Assembly: GCA_964519995.1 (NCBI GenBank)
Contig: CAZFLY010000003.1
Span: 13,968-77,967 of the forward strand
Source: CAZFLY01 sp964519995
GTDB lineage: Bacteria; Planctomycetota; Phycisphaerae; Sedimentisphaerales; Anaerobacaceae
DNA length: 64,000 nucleotides
Reading direction: 5' to 3'
Shown: one piece after another, positions 19,001 to 27,461 of the stretch
Numbering within the stretch: the first letter of the stretch is position 1
Layout of the letters: the number at the start of each line of letters is the position of its first letter
Position numbers and translations under genes: made by a program
Notes under the pieces: model-generated
Told to the model about the DNA's origin: nothing
What the model saw: the letters and a program-made list of their open reading frames with translations, nothing else
Databases searched by the model: none

Positions 19001-22000
19001 GAAACTTTCAGCTTTTCCATTATAGAAAATCTTAACATCTTTTGGTAACAAACGACATGCAAGTTCGATATCCTCATATCCCCAGTGTAATTTGCTGTCA
19101 AACGGACCTTTGAGACTGGTTAGAAGGGAACGTTTCGCTGAAACCAAACCTCCCCACCATTTCCATACATCATAAAATTGGCCATCCTGCATCTTGTCAT
19201 ATCCAAAGTATTCTCCTCCTACATGGGTAACGTAATGCATCAATGGAGTCACTTCCAAGTCCTTATGCCAGTCCAGATGCCCCAGGACAGCTATCCGCTC
19301 ATCAGGATTTTCCTGATGGCTGCGCAGATGCTCAGCTATCAATTCCGGCCCTGGTATATCATCATCGTCACTAAAGAGTACGATTCGTCCTTTGACTGCC
19401 CTTATGCCATTGTTGCGTGCAGCAGCAAGTCCACCATTCTCCTGATAAAGATAAACTGTATTTATCCGATCTGAGAACTTCTCAACAATCTCTTTTACAG
19501 GCGGCTCAGAGCCATCATCAACAACAATAACTTCAAAATCTTCTCTGGCAGCAGTTTGATTAGCAAAACCAGTAAAAGTCTTTTCCAGTAACTCCGGCCT
19601 ATTGTAAGTAGTCAAAACAACAGAGATTTGGGGACTTGAAGATGCTCCTGGACTCGTTCTCAATTTTTGTATATTTTTCCTCTGCAGTGCTTCTTGCAGT
19701 GCAAGCTCAGCATATTCATCCTGCTGTTTTTTTCTTGCCGAAGAAACAGCCTCCGTCCAAAATCTCAAGTTATATAAATGCTCTGCTATATTTTGTATCT
19801 CTCCGACTTCGGATAATCGTAACCATAAATCATAGTCCTGAGCATACGTATATTTTTCGTTATATCCTCCAATTTTCGTCAGGGAGGATCTTCTCAGCAT
19901 GACCGATCCATGAGCAAGACTGTTATTTACCAACAGTTTCTTCTTAATATCTTCATATTCCGTTGGCGGCTCCCAGCTACCATGCATTTCTCCATTTGAA
20001 TCAATCCAATTACACCAGGACCCCACAACCAAGCAATCTGGATTTTCGTTTAAGAATCTTACTTGTTTTTCAAATCTTTGGGGATAAGAGACATCGTCTG
20101 CGTCCATGCGCGCAACATATTCACCTCTGCATAGCTTCAGGCCAATATTTAAGGATCTCGTTAAGCCCTTGTTCTGGGGATTTCTATAAATAAACGTCCT
20201 TGAGTCTTTCATATCAACGAGTATCTCAGATGTTCTGTCAGTGCTTCCGTCATCAACTATGATAACTTCAAAGTTCTGATATGTCTGATTGTATACACTT
20301 TCTAATGCCTGACTGATGAACCTCTCACAATTATAGACAGGAATGAGCACGCTCACTTTAGGCTTGCCAGTCCAGTCTTTTCTTTCTTCGGTATCAGGTA
20401 TATACGCGTTCCAACTCCCACCGTAATAACGGTCAACATTATTATTATGCCCTTGCAAGTAAACCAACCCTCGGTCATCAATATATTGATACAGCCTGTT
20501 ATCTATAACCATCCTTCGCAGCTGGCTGTCCGGTATTCCAACAAACACATTGAACCAAGTTATTGTCGGATTGATTTCCTTTAGTAGTTTTTGTGTTTCC
20601 CAGAAGTCCACCTCGGTCTCACCCGGCACTCCAATAACAACGCTCGCCGCAGTCTTTATACCAAACTTATGACACCAACTGAACACTCTTCTTATTTGTT
20701 CGACTGTGGTGTCTTTCTGTAGAAAATCCAATATCCTCTGAGAGCCGCTTTCCACGCCGATATAAAGCCCCTTTGCGCCGGCTCCAGACATCAACTCAAC
20801 AATGTCCTCAGTCAAAGTGCTAACCCTTGACTCACAAGCCCAAGAGATCTTTATTCCCTTCTGTATAATAAGCTCACAGAACCTTTTCAGCCTTTTCCTG
20901 TTAACCGTAAAATTGTCTTCTCGAAAATAAATTCCCTTCGCCCCATAGTGTTCGATGACATATTCGATATCCGATATGACTCGCTCTGCACTGAAAAACG
21001 TATATTTCCTGTGCCACACAGACCCCACCGAGCAAAATCTACACCTGAACGGGCAACCTCGGCTTGTGTTCATCGTAAATACAGGCCTATCGCTGAAAAA
21101 ATCGCTACCCCAATTATATGGCAAGTTCACAAAGTAATCCCATGCTGGCATAGGTAGCTCATCGAGATTTTGTACCCGTGGATATTTAACGATCCTTTCA
21201 GAAACTTTATTAGACACAATATCGAGAATTGCCCGTTCACCCTCTCCCTGCACAACGTAATCGACAAAGTCAGGTATAGTATGCACAGCCACGCTGGTAT
21301 GAGGGCCGCCTACAATTATCTTTCCTGTCCATTGGTGAGTATGTCTTAGATGCTCCAGTTTATGTAACATTCGAAGTGTATCGCGAAAGCAAACAGTGTC
21401 GCTGTAAATGCCGACACAATCTATCCGCTTCTGTTGAAGGTAATCTGTCTCTAGAAAATCACTAGGCTGCAGGAAGTTATCAATAAAAAAAACTTCATGA
21501 CCGGCTTGACGCAGTACGGAAATGAGAAATCCAACACCGATGGGCGGCCTTTTTTCTTTTGTGCAAAATGGCGACTGAGCTGGAGCCGCAGACATCGTAA
21601 GCAGAATATTAGATTTACTTTTTCTTGGATACTTATCACTAATTTGCTCATGAGAAAATTCAGGCATGTCCGTCTTGTCCTTTGGACTTCCGACGAAATA
21701 AACGACAGGACCGTCAGGTCCCTTAACTATCTCCAGGGATTGTGTGTAAAACTTGCGGGCCAAGATATCCTTTAGGTCGGACAAAGCTGGTTCATGAAGG
21801 TGATAATGATTACCTGAATGTCTGCCTCCAGGTAATATAACCGGAACGGTCATTACCAATAAGCCATCGTCCTTAATAACTCTTACTGCTTCCTCTAAAA
21901 ATTGCATTCCGGTAGTTCTACTAACATGTTCAAAGCCTTCTAAACACACTACTACATCAATGCTATTGTTCTTCAAAGGAATATTCGCCATATCCCCGGC

Positions 22001-22240
22001 TAAAAAATCTATACCCGGATAGTGTTCCTTTGCATAGGCAATGGCATCTGCGCAAATATCTATCCCTACTCTATATTTTCCTCCTAATAGTGAGGTGCCC
22101 CATCCCACTCCACAAGGAATATCTAAAACTGTTTTACCTTTTGCGAATTTATCTGCAAACGCGTATCTCTTGAATAAATTTGCTCTATACAGGCTTCCCT
22201 CTTGAAACCCAGGGTCTTCGGGATGTGCTCTCTCTGCCAT
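16043..22240 (-). CDS. Giant fusion: methyltransferase, B12-type radical SAM enzyme and four glycosyltransferase domains
   Basis: One uninterrupted frame of 2065 residues. In order: a class I SAM methyltransferase (about 10-200, motif VLDIPCGVGWG); a B12-binding-like region (about 225-360, GVGFLISVLRQAGHEV, IIVGGPHTS); a radical SAM domain (about 385-590) with cysteines 396, 400 and 403 as CxxxCxxC in GCPFRCRFC; GT2 domain 1 (about 628-850, DADD); GT2 domain 2 (about 869-1130, SDDDD); a GT4-like domain (about 1244-1610); GT2 domain 3 (about 1646-1867, HDADD); and a helical C-terminus. The ATG at 22240 follows AGAGGT and lies just after the upstream methyltransferase stop. The context suggests synthesis of a filament glycan; substrates cannot be read from sequence. 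I know of no characterised protein with this architecture. Confidence 0.85.
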   Translation of the reverse strand: MAERAHPEDPGFQEGSLYRANLFKRYAFADKFAKGKTVLDIPCGVGWGTSLLGGKYRVGIDICADAIAYAKEHYPGIDFLAGDMANIPLKNNSIDVVVCLEGFEHVSRTTGMQFLEEAVRVIKDDGLLVMTVPVILPGGRHSGNHYHLHEPALSDLKDILARKFYTQSLEIVKGPDGPVVYFVGSPKDKTDMPEFSHEQISDKYPRKSKSNILLTMSAAPAQSPFCTKEKRPPIGVGFLISVLRQAGHEVFFIDNFLQPSDFLETDYLQQKRIDCVGIYSDTVCFRDTLRMLHKLEHLRHTHQWTGKIIVGGPHTSVAVHTIPDFVDYVVQGEGERAILDIVSNKVSERIVKYPRVQNLDELPMPAWDYFVNLPYNWGSDFFSDRPVFTMNTSRGCPFRCRFCSVGSVWHRKYTFFSAERVISDIEYVIEHYGAKGIYFREDNFTVNRKRLKRFCELIIQKGIKISWACESRVSTLTEDIVELMSGAGAKGLYIGVESGSQRILDFLQKDTTVEQIRRVFSWCHKFGIKTAASVVIGVPGETEVDFWETQKLLKEINPTITWFNVFVGIPDSQLRRMVIDNRLYQYIDDRGLVYLQGHNNNVDRYYGGSWNAYIPDTEERKDWTGKPKVSVLIPVYNCERFISQALESVYNQTYQNFEVIIVDDGSTDRTSEILVDMKDSRTFIYRNPQNKGLTRSLNIGLKLCRGEYVARMDADDVSYPQRFEKQVRFLNENPDCLVVGSWCNWIDSNGEMHGSWEPPTEYEDIKKKLLVNNSLAHGSVMLRRSSLTKIGGYNEKYTYAQDYDLWLRLSEVGEIQNIAEHLYNLRFWTEAVSSARKKQQDEYAELALQEALQRKNIQKLRTSPGASSSPQISVVLTTYNRPELLEKTFTGFANQTAAREDFEVIVVDDGSEPPVKEIVEKFSDRINTVYLYQENGGLAAARNNGIRAVKGRIVLFSDDDDIPGPELIAEHLRSHQENPDERIAVLGHLDWHKDLEVTPLMHYVTHVGGEYFGYDKMQDGQFYDVWKWWGGLVSAKRSLLTSLKGPFDSKLHWGYEDIELACRLLPKDVKIFYNGKAESFVLVPVDFEGFCRRRYRQGRALYRMACAHPELIIPRYHLQNAIEEYRSRYKPFLDEWTSKVIKFEPLLNNQIQSGRPDIARYLKSLYTIYHECFLGYWLKGYVEEMEAVEAARPLKEPIHAQQSLCSLSFPDTTADSEPQVADEVSGRTENDWNQPVVTIATRPLRMTFVNICTPGFDVGSSNLRIYHILKILAAAGHKIDHLYFQLYANDKKYKAAFDCTVNFIKVQQTINSFSDYLYLNEVDMLDCVWITNIWSVDYLNFALQLTKWLKQNRPKTKVMIDTMDFHYKKFKRKFNVLHDYQDLQKAKKFLELEKQLYPIADAVLTVTEVEKSDILGNIGSNCNVSVIPNIHMVLAQSPPLHERKNICFIGSFHIRHNVDAVLWFLREVFPLIIEKKPNVQFHILGFNNEAYKEKFESNRNVKVIGYVKEAEQAIGEYRLFVCPMTYGAGMKGKLGVAAAAATPFVTTTIGAEGFDLVDGQHCFIADNPGDFAHKCLRLLDEDSLWSRFSTKAKDMIAEKFSIRSVSQQIYSLLQPIDTMASQAKGTTGSVSVSVSSEHTIPLQRDTKPKVSIITSCYNSENFLRECLESIKSQTFQQWELILLDDGSTDGTRSIMEEYSRLDGRVRTYYFDCNEGPYVRRNYAITQACSDFIVIHDADDIMSPSKLETFYKEIVADERLMVVGSYYRRFIDEFKGLQYTDCHWLPIGHDEILTEFLSWKHGMSHSSAIIRKAVFDEIGFYDENLFASDTFWFAKVGEYAKHDPNVRFKNIPEYLTLKRVHAKGQTQVLSCFDSRNRRARFRQYWQGKLKKIRQRLRDFPDTDIKTELRNCICSDFLERFRDHFARWESEPLGEDVVWDLLRNAVWLFNKTHYVTCIDVLNGIEAMVPDIARRFKNYYLLRAIAFFALDLKKQSLRYLNMEIQNQNSSGAREFISDYFEKKLTKDVQNWCAERANLCELLMVNAEGSLAECSSERPEAAKKLCNYV

Positions 22241-22244
22241 ATTA

Positions 22245-23081
22245 TCAGTGACCTCTTTTTTTTGCAATAATGTTATAGCCTAAGGTATCTTTCTCCCAAG
22301 TTATGAACTTATCAAGGAAACTAAAAATGAAATTATTCACGGCAAGTATCGTACGTCTGAGTATGCACCTCCTCCGTTTATTTTTCCCCAAATATTCAAT
22401 TATAAAAAAGTTCAAATGCGAACCAATCGCTCTGAAAATACCACCATGAGGTTCAATAAATTCGATTTTCAGACCATTGTTTTGTAAAAGATAGGTTAAT
22501 CCCCATTTTGTAAATCTGTAATAATCGTTAGGCTCTCCATGCAATCTTCCCATTTGTGGAGCAGACAAAATTAGAATGCCATCTTTCTTAAGAATTCGGC
22601 GAATTTCTGCAATTATTTTGAATGGTTCTGCATCATGTTCAATTACTTGGTTACATAAAACGACGTCCACCGAATTAGATTCTATGGGCAGCGTTTTTGC
22701 GCTACCTATCAGGTCGGGCGTTTCAATATGAAGCTTGCCACCAACTTTTAACCACTTATGCCACTTAATCGGCATACCAAGGGCCGCAACCCGATTGAAA
22801 TGCTCAAAAACATGATGGAGCCGAATCTCATCAACCGAACGGGCAGGAAAATCTAAGCTCCTTGCATCAGCATAAACATCCGCCTTTACTGGTGCCAAAT
22901 TGTGTTCAGATGGCGGATAATCAATATTTATATAACCACTAATGTACTGGTGACCACAGCCAAGATGAAGCCGAAGCACTTTGCCTTCTTCCCACAACCC
23001 CCGAGCTTTGAGCCTCTGCAACATATCTACATCACCGTCATTGATTTTAACGCAATTGTTTTCAACCTGTTCCACCGACAA
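22245..23081 (-). CDS. Chimeric SAM-dependent methyltransferase
   Basis: A 278-residue protein that looks like two methyltransferases joined in frame. Residues 35-124 are the SAM-binding half of one enzyme (LHLGCGHQYISGYINID, then HHVFEHF and WLKVGGKLHIETPDL). From about residue 127, the sequence AKTLPIESNSVDVVLCNQVI starts what is normally the middle of a second methyltransferase and continues to its end (SAPQMGRLHGEPNDYYRFT). The second enzyme therefore lacks its own SAM-binding loop. The gene lies directly before the giant fusion gene. It may be an active hybrid, a degenerate remnant or an assembly collapse. Confidence 0.75.
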   Translation of the reverse strand: MSVEQVENNCVKINDGDVDMLQRLKARGLWEEGKVLRLHLGCGHQYISGYINIDYPPSEHNLAPVKADVYADARSLDFPARSVDEIRLHHVFEHFNRVAALGMPIKWHKWLKVGGKLHIETPDLIGSAKTLPIESNSVDVVLCNQVIEHDAEPFKIIAEIRRILKKDGILILSAPQMGRLHGEPNDYYRFTKWGLTYLLQNNGLKIEFIEPHGGIFRAIGSHLNFFIIEYLGKNKRRRCILRRTILAVNNFIFSFLDKFITWEKDTLGYNIIAKKRGH

Positions 23082-23114
23082 CTTCTCCTTTGTTTAAAAC
23101 CCACTTACCTACAA

Positions 23115-23450
23115 TCAAATATTACGACGATAGGTATCTATGGTTTTCCTACCCTTACGGACCTGGCTTAGCTTGTCGCTGGTTTCAGCTTTCTGAGCTG
23201 TAATCGCCAGGTGAAGACCGGTATACAGCCTGCGTAGTTTTTCTCGTCTGTCCCTATTTTCGGGCTTCTCAAGCACTCCTGTCTGCATGATCTTCGCAAT
23301 CAGACAATCTGCTTGTTTGACCAGGGACTCAACATCTCTAATGTTGCCCTGATGAGTTAGCTTTATCTGCCTTTCTAACAGATTCTGCAACTCGTCTAAC
23401 AGATACAACTGCTCAGCAGGGTCCAACTCGATATCGCTGACTTTTTTCAT
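23115..23450 (-). CDS. Small helical protein, possible FliT/FlgN-type chaperone
   Basis: A 111-residue, charged, all-helical protein (YLLDELQNLLERQIKLTHQG, then RREKLRRLYTGLHLAITAQK). The size and heptad pattern resemble flagellar export chaperones of the FlgN/FliT type. A separate FlgN candidate already sits next to flgK, so this one could serve FliD, whose gene ends the same transcription unit. No diagnostic motif is present and the assignment is inference from size, fold and position. Confidence 0.5.
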   Translation of the reverse strand: MKKVSDIELDPAEQLYLLDELQNLLERQIKLTHQGNIRDVESLVKQADCLIAKIMQTGVLEKPENRDRREKLRRLYTGLHLAITAQKAETSDKLSQVRKGRKTIDTYRRNI

Positions 23451-23546
23451 CTAGCACAAACTCCGATTTACACTGCCAAACAATGCTCTAACACGAAATA
23501 CGTTTAATGCACTCGCATTATGCTTTGTTAGTATCATGCCCAAGAA

Positions 23547-23565
23547 CTCGACAAGCTCAGTCGAG
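23547..23565. repeat. Hairpin in the gap between the TPR gene and the small helical gene
   Basis: CTCGAC at 23547-23552 pairs with GTCGAG at 23560-23565 across a seven-base loop, in a 174-base non-coding gap. It is followed by CGCTACG, whose reverse complement resembles the flank of the other palindromic repeats. It may be a degenerate member of that family. No promoter was recognised in this gap. Confidence 0.4.
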
Positions 23566-23624
23566 CCGCTACGCTTGAGCATGCCACCCGGAATGAATGA
23601 ATCAAGCCAAAGTCATATAACAGA

Positions 23625-24254
23625 CTATCTTTGCGTCTGTGACATCTGACTCAAAGCTCGCTCAACCTCCTCCAAAAGATCGATTGCATCCCGGTTAGAA
23701 GGGGCCAAAGTCAAAATATCTTTCAACATTCGCCGGGACTGCTCAAGCCGGCCGTCTTTCATATACAGCGCCGCAAGAGAAAACATCACCGAAATATCTC
23801 CCGGGTGCATGCTCAGGTACACTTGAAGGTAATGAGTAACCTTGGCGAACGAACCCATCTGACAGGAAGTCTGAAACAACCCAAGAAGTGCCGTGATATT
23901 ATCACAGTTCAGCTCAAGCGACTTCATATGCATTTCAAACGCTTTCTGATAATCTTTTCTTTGCTGAGCAACCATAGCCAGTCCCGTGTAGGCCTTGTCA
24001 CAAGCGTTGTCCAGCCGGCAGGCAACCTTAAATGCTATCTCAGCATCATCAATCTTGTCCTCCTGCAAAGCGACGACTCCAAGCCCCACATAAGGACCAG
24101 CCTCATCCGGCCCCAACAAAGCCGCTCTTTCGTAATAGTGCTTGGCCTGCTCATAATTACCAACAGATGTGTAACAGTCACCAAGCTCCTGCAAAACCTC
24201 ATAGTGCTGAGTGCAATGATGCGAATCAATCCCACTATTTTTTTTCACATCCAT
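23625..24254 (-). CDS. Tetratricopeptide repeat protein of the glycan island
   Basis: A 209-residue soluble protein made almost entirely of TPR units, for example LGDCYTSVGNYEQAKHYYER, VGLGVVALQEDKIDDAEIAF and LAALYMKDGRLEQSRRMLKD, about five repeats in total. There is no signal peptide, so it is probably cytoplasmic. It lies between glycosyltransferases that themselves carry TPRs, which suggests a scaffold holding substrates or enzymes together. No catalytic domain is visible. Confidence 0.8.
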   Translation of the reverse strand: MDVKKNSGIDSHHCTQHYEVLQELGDCYTSVGNYEQAKHYYERAALLGPDEAGPYVGLGVVALQEDKIDDAEIAFKVACRLDNACDKAYTGLAMVAQQRKDYQKAFEMHMKSLELNCDNITALLGLFQTSCQMGSFAKVTHYLQVYLSMHPGDISVMFSLAALYMKDGRLEQSRRMLKDILTLAPSNRDAIDLLEEVERALSQMSQTQR

Positions 24255-24294
24255 TAGAGTCCTTTTCTTCCAACATAGTCTGAAATTGTTTTAT

Positions 24295-25890
24295 TTAACT
24301 CGATGATCTATTTACCTCCACGCGAAAGCAACTTTCGCTGTCCCCCACAAGTATCTGCTCAGCAGTCCTGAGCAATTCAATTGCCGCGCTAAAATCATTC
24401 TTCTCCCGCTTGACCTTCGCCTCTAATAGCAATGTATCCACTGTGGGACGTCGTGCATTGACCTGCGTGCTCAATTTTAGAGCTTTTATGTGTTCGCCGG
24501 CCTTGTAAAAACATCGTGCGGCTAACGTTTTCATCCACAACTCATTACGGTAGTGCTCAGCAGCATACTCGAACATTTCAGCCGCCTCAGTCCACCTGCC
24601 ATCTCTTGCCGCTGACTTTCCGCACCCCAGTAAATCATCAAATTGAAATGGCAGCTCTTCAAAGTCGGGCTCTCTTAAAACAACACCAGCAGCCTTGAGT
24701 GACTCCGGCACCGACAATTGTGGAAACCTCTTCCTCACCGAAAGCATTTCACCTTTTCGCACTACTGCAGCCCAACAGTCGTCAGTAGAACCAATCAGCT
24801 TAAAACCTTCACGCTGCGTCCGACTGTTAATCAGAGCATGAAGCGGTTTCTCAACCCACATCTCTCCAACCGGCAAGCCATTCGGTACCACCGCAACATA
24901 TTCACCTTCACAGACAGCCAATGCCGCGTCGATACGTTGCGGGATGGAAGATGTGGGCTCGACCGGAACAAAAACGACATTGGGCATATCAATTTTAAGT
25001 CTGTCAAATTCCGCGCGCGATATCGGCAGATAAAGTTTATAGGGATAGAAAGTATAACGCCATATACTGCTGACGCTTTGGCCAGCTTGTTTGTTAAAAT
25101 GCTCTGTGGCGAAAATGATGCTCAAATCCTCGAGTTTTGGCCAGGGTTTGGCAGGCCTTTTCGTCCGTATAGCCAAGAGATTCCTGAGAAATTCACCTTC
25201 ATTTTGACGCTGAAGCACTGAAATCCTGTCTGATCCCTCCACCGGACTGTAGAATTCACCTGTAATCTCATTGGCGTGGTAAAAATCTGAAAAGAAAACA
25301 AGCCTACGGGTCATATCCCAGTCAATCAAGATGTTAAGCTGCTCGTTATAAAGGCCGGTCTTGTCAATCAGGTCCCTGTGGTGCATTAAACTGACGTGGA
25401 GAACATGATTGAAGTACAACATAAAAAAACGGTTGAAGTCCCTGCTTATCTCGACAATCTTGCTCAATATCTGCCGACTTCCATCGGGCAGGACCTTACA
25501 ATATGTTTTATAAAGATCGCTGTAGGCCACTTGACAATCGGTTTGATTCTCTAATGCTCCGACCAGCGTCTCAACATGGTGCGGATAATACAAATCGTCA
25601 TCATCCAAATAAGCAATGTATTTGCCCTCCGCTCGATTCAGTGCCTCATTCAGTGAAAAAGCCTTGCCCTTATTTTCTTTTCTGTTGATAAAAACAATAC
25701 GTGAATCACTAAATGAGTCAACCACATCGCTCACATCTTCGCCGCCGTCATTTACCACGATTACCTGGAGATTGCTATAACTCTGCCGTAAGACACTGGC
25801 CAGAGCCTCGTGAAAATACCGCGGTCGATTATAGGTCGAGATTAATACGCTAACTTTTGGTCTGGTCTTGTTTGTATTGCTGTTAATCAC
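24295..25890 (-). CDS. GT2 glycosyltransferase with C-terminal TPR region
   Basis: A 531-residue protein starting at a GTG. Residues 12-230 form a GT2 (GT-A fold) domain: VSVLISTYNRPRYFHEAL, VIVVNDGG and the metal-binding AYLDDDDLY. A middle section (about 270-360) resembles a second, degenerate GT-A fold (RIDAALAVCEGEYVAVV). Helical repeats near the C-terminus (CGKSAARDGRWTEAAEMF, AARCFYKAGEHIKALKL) look like TPRs. It follows the TPR-GT4 gene by 53 bases. The likely role is sugar transfer in flagellar glycan synthesis; donor and acceptor are unknown. Confidence 0.82.
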   Translation of the reverse strand: MINSNTNKTRPKVSVLISTYNRPRYFHEALASVLRQSYSNLQVIVVNDGGEDVSDVVDSFSDSRIVFINRKENKGKAFSLNEALNRAEGKYIAYLDDDDLYYPHHVETLVGALENQTDCQVAYSDLYKTYCKVLPDGSRQILSKIVEISRDFNRFFMLYFNHVLHVSLMHHRDLIDKTGLYNEQLNILIDWDMTRRLVFFSDFYHANEITGEFYSPVEGSDRISVLQRQNEGEFLRNLLAIRTKRPAKPWPKLEDLSIIFATEHFNKQAGQSVSSIWRYTFYPYKLYLPISRAEFDRLKIDMPNVVFVPVEPTSSIPQRIDAALAVCEGEYVAVVPNGLPVGEMWVEKPLHALINSRTQREGFKLIGSTDDCWAAVVRKGEMLSVRKRFPQLSVPESLKAAGVVLREPDFEELPFQFDDLLGCGKSAARDGRWTEAAEMFEYAAEHYRNELWMKTLAARCFYKAGEHIKALKLSTQVNARRPTVDTLLLEAKVKREKNDFSAAIELLRTAEQILVGDSESCFRVEVNRSSS

Positions 25891-25943
25891 TGTAGCACCA
25901 ACAAAATTTCATCAGCCCTCGTTTCTACTTTTCGCGAATGATG

Positions 25944-27413
25944 TCACGTTCCACTGCATAATGAACTTGTAGTCTGTTGCAGTTGCAACTCAGATTCAAG
26001 CTGTATTAAAATGCTATTGACTTGGTTCAATTTATCTTTCAAGTCATAATTCCTCTGGACAAACCTCCGATACCTTTCAGGTTCGTACTCATCTGATAAA
26101 ATCTGCTCGCAGAATTCTTCAGAAATATTAAATAGAAATTCACGTGGAAATATAAGCTCTGCTCCTGGGAAATTATGAACGGCCGGCTTTAATCCACAGG
26201 CCATTCCTTCTAACAATCCAATGGCCCTGTTTTCCACAACGCTGCAGCAGAAAATAAAATGTTTGTCCTGCAACCACGAATTCATATCCTCTTGCCAACT
26301 GTCGAAAAACACTACATCCATTAGCCCAAGCGTATAAACCATATGTCTGAGATAGTCCTCAAGTACCTTGTTTTCAAAATTGCCTGCAAAAAACAGTCTG
26401 GAGTCAGGGTCAATGTAATGCAGCTTCTGCATACATTGCAGAACAAACATCGGATTTTTATAAACGCTCAGACCATCCACACAGGCAATATTTTTACCCC
26501 GCCGCCTGTCAATGAACTTAAACTTATCAAGATTGACACCATCCTGAATTGCAATAACCTGTGTCCTGCTCTCGATGCCGGGTGCATGCCTCAGAAGCGC
26601 GTCTTTCACAGACGAATCTCCCACTACAATCACTACATCGATATTATCCCATTGGACTTTTCTTATCCAAATTTCAGACAGGTCACGGTTGTACACACGA
26701 ACAATGTTTTTGCAGACCTTCGGCAATTTTGAGACATTCACAACCAGTTCGCCACACATCTCAAACCATGAGATGTCACACGACTTCATCAATTCATACA
26801 CCTCATCCGGTTCTCTTAAGTGTCCATCTACAACGGAAATTAAGGATTGATAATCGCGCTCAAAATGCCGCACTGGGAAACGTGTCTCAATGAACTCAAA
26901 AAGATCTGCCAACGATTTTTGCTCCTGCCCAGCTTTGCAGAAAAAGGCTACTTTAGGTCTTTTGCTGCGAATCACCTCAATAATAGGCTTTAGAATCTCT
27001 TGCTCCGGCATAAGCATCAATGAGCGGTGCAATAACTCGATGGCATCTGCCATGTTATTCTGATTCAGAAACACATTTGCTGTTCTGTTAAGTACATCTA
27101 TATTCAATATATCTATCCGCTCCATTTCATCAAACAGTTGCGCCGTCTCCTTCGCCTCTCCTTCAGCAAGGTATGCCTCGGCCAAATTCCAGACTATCTC
27201 TGCGCAATTACCTCGTAGTGTTTTGGCGCGGACCAGATGATCTATCGCCTCTTGCGAGCGGCCCAGACAGTGTAGAATCGCCCCTATGTCATTCAACGCC
27301 TGCGCGTCGTCAGGTACTTTCAGAAGATGGTCTTGGATGCAAGCAAGAGCTTCTTGATATCTGCCAGCCTCAGCTAACTCCAAACCTCTCTGGTAACTTG
27401 TCTCATCTGTCAT
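25944..27413 (-). CDS. TPR-GT4 glycosyltransferase, first gene of the glycan island
   Basis: A 489-residue protein. The first 150 or so residues are TPRs (LELAEAGRYQEALACIQDHL, DIGAILHCLGRSQEAIDHL). The rest is a GT4-like GT-B fold, including VIAIQDGVNLDKFKF and, at the donor site, ENRAIGLLEGMACGLKPAVH with the conserved E. GGGAG lies eight bases before the ATG at 27413, preferred to the upstream TTG. TPR-GT fusions glycosylate proteins in other systems (for example O-GlcNAc transferase and HMW1C types), so it may attach the first sugar. That role is inference. Confidence 0.82.
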   Translation of the reverse strand: MTDETSYQRGLELAEAGRYQEALACIQDHLLKVPDDAQALNDIGAILHCLGRSQEAIDHLVRAKTLRGNCAEIVWNLAEAYLAEGEAKETAQLFDEMERIDILNIDVLNRTANVFLNQNNMADAIELLHRSLMLMPEQEILKPIIEVIRSKRPKVAFFCKAGQEQKSLADLFEFIETRFPVRHFERDYQSLISVVDGHLREPDEVYELMKSCDISWFEMCGELVVNVSKLPKVCKNIVRVYNRDLSEIWIRKVQWDNIDVVIVVGDSSVKDALLRHAPGIESRTQVIAIQDGVNLDKFKFIDRRRGKNIACVDGLSVYKNPMFVLQCMQKLHYIDPDSRLFFAGNFENKVLEDYLRHMVYTLGLMDVVFFDSWQEDMNSWLQDKHFIFCCSVVENRAIGLLEGMACGLKPAVHNFPGAELIFPREFLFNISEEFCEQILSDEYEPERYRRFVQRNYDLKDKLNQVNSILIQLESELQLQQTTSSLCSGT

Positions 27414-27461
27414 TCGGTCTACTCCCAACGTTCAAAATTTCAAAACTAAAAGTCAAAATCT

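Noticed and set aside
16043..22240. Idea that the giant gene is several genes wrongly joined
   Set aside because: No stop, frame change or internal start with a good ribosome site was seen between domains, and linkers are typical of fused proteins. It remains a point to confirm with long reads.
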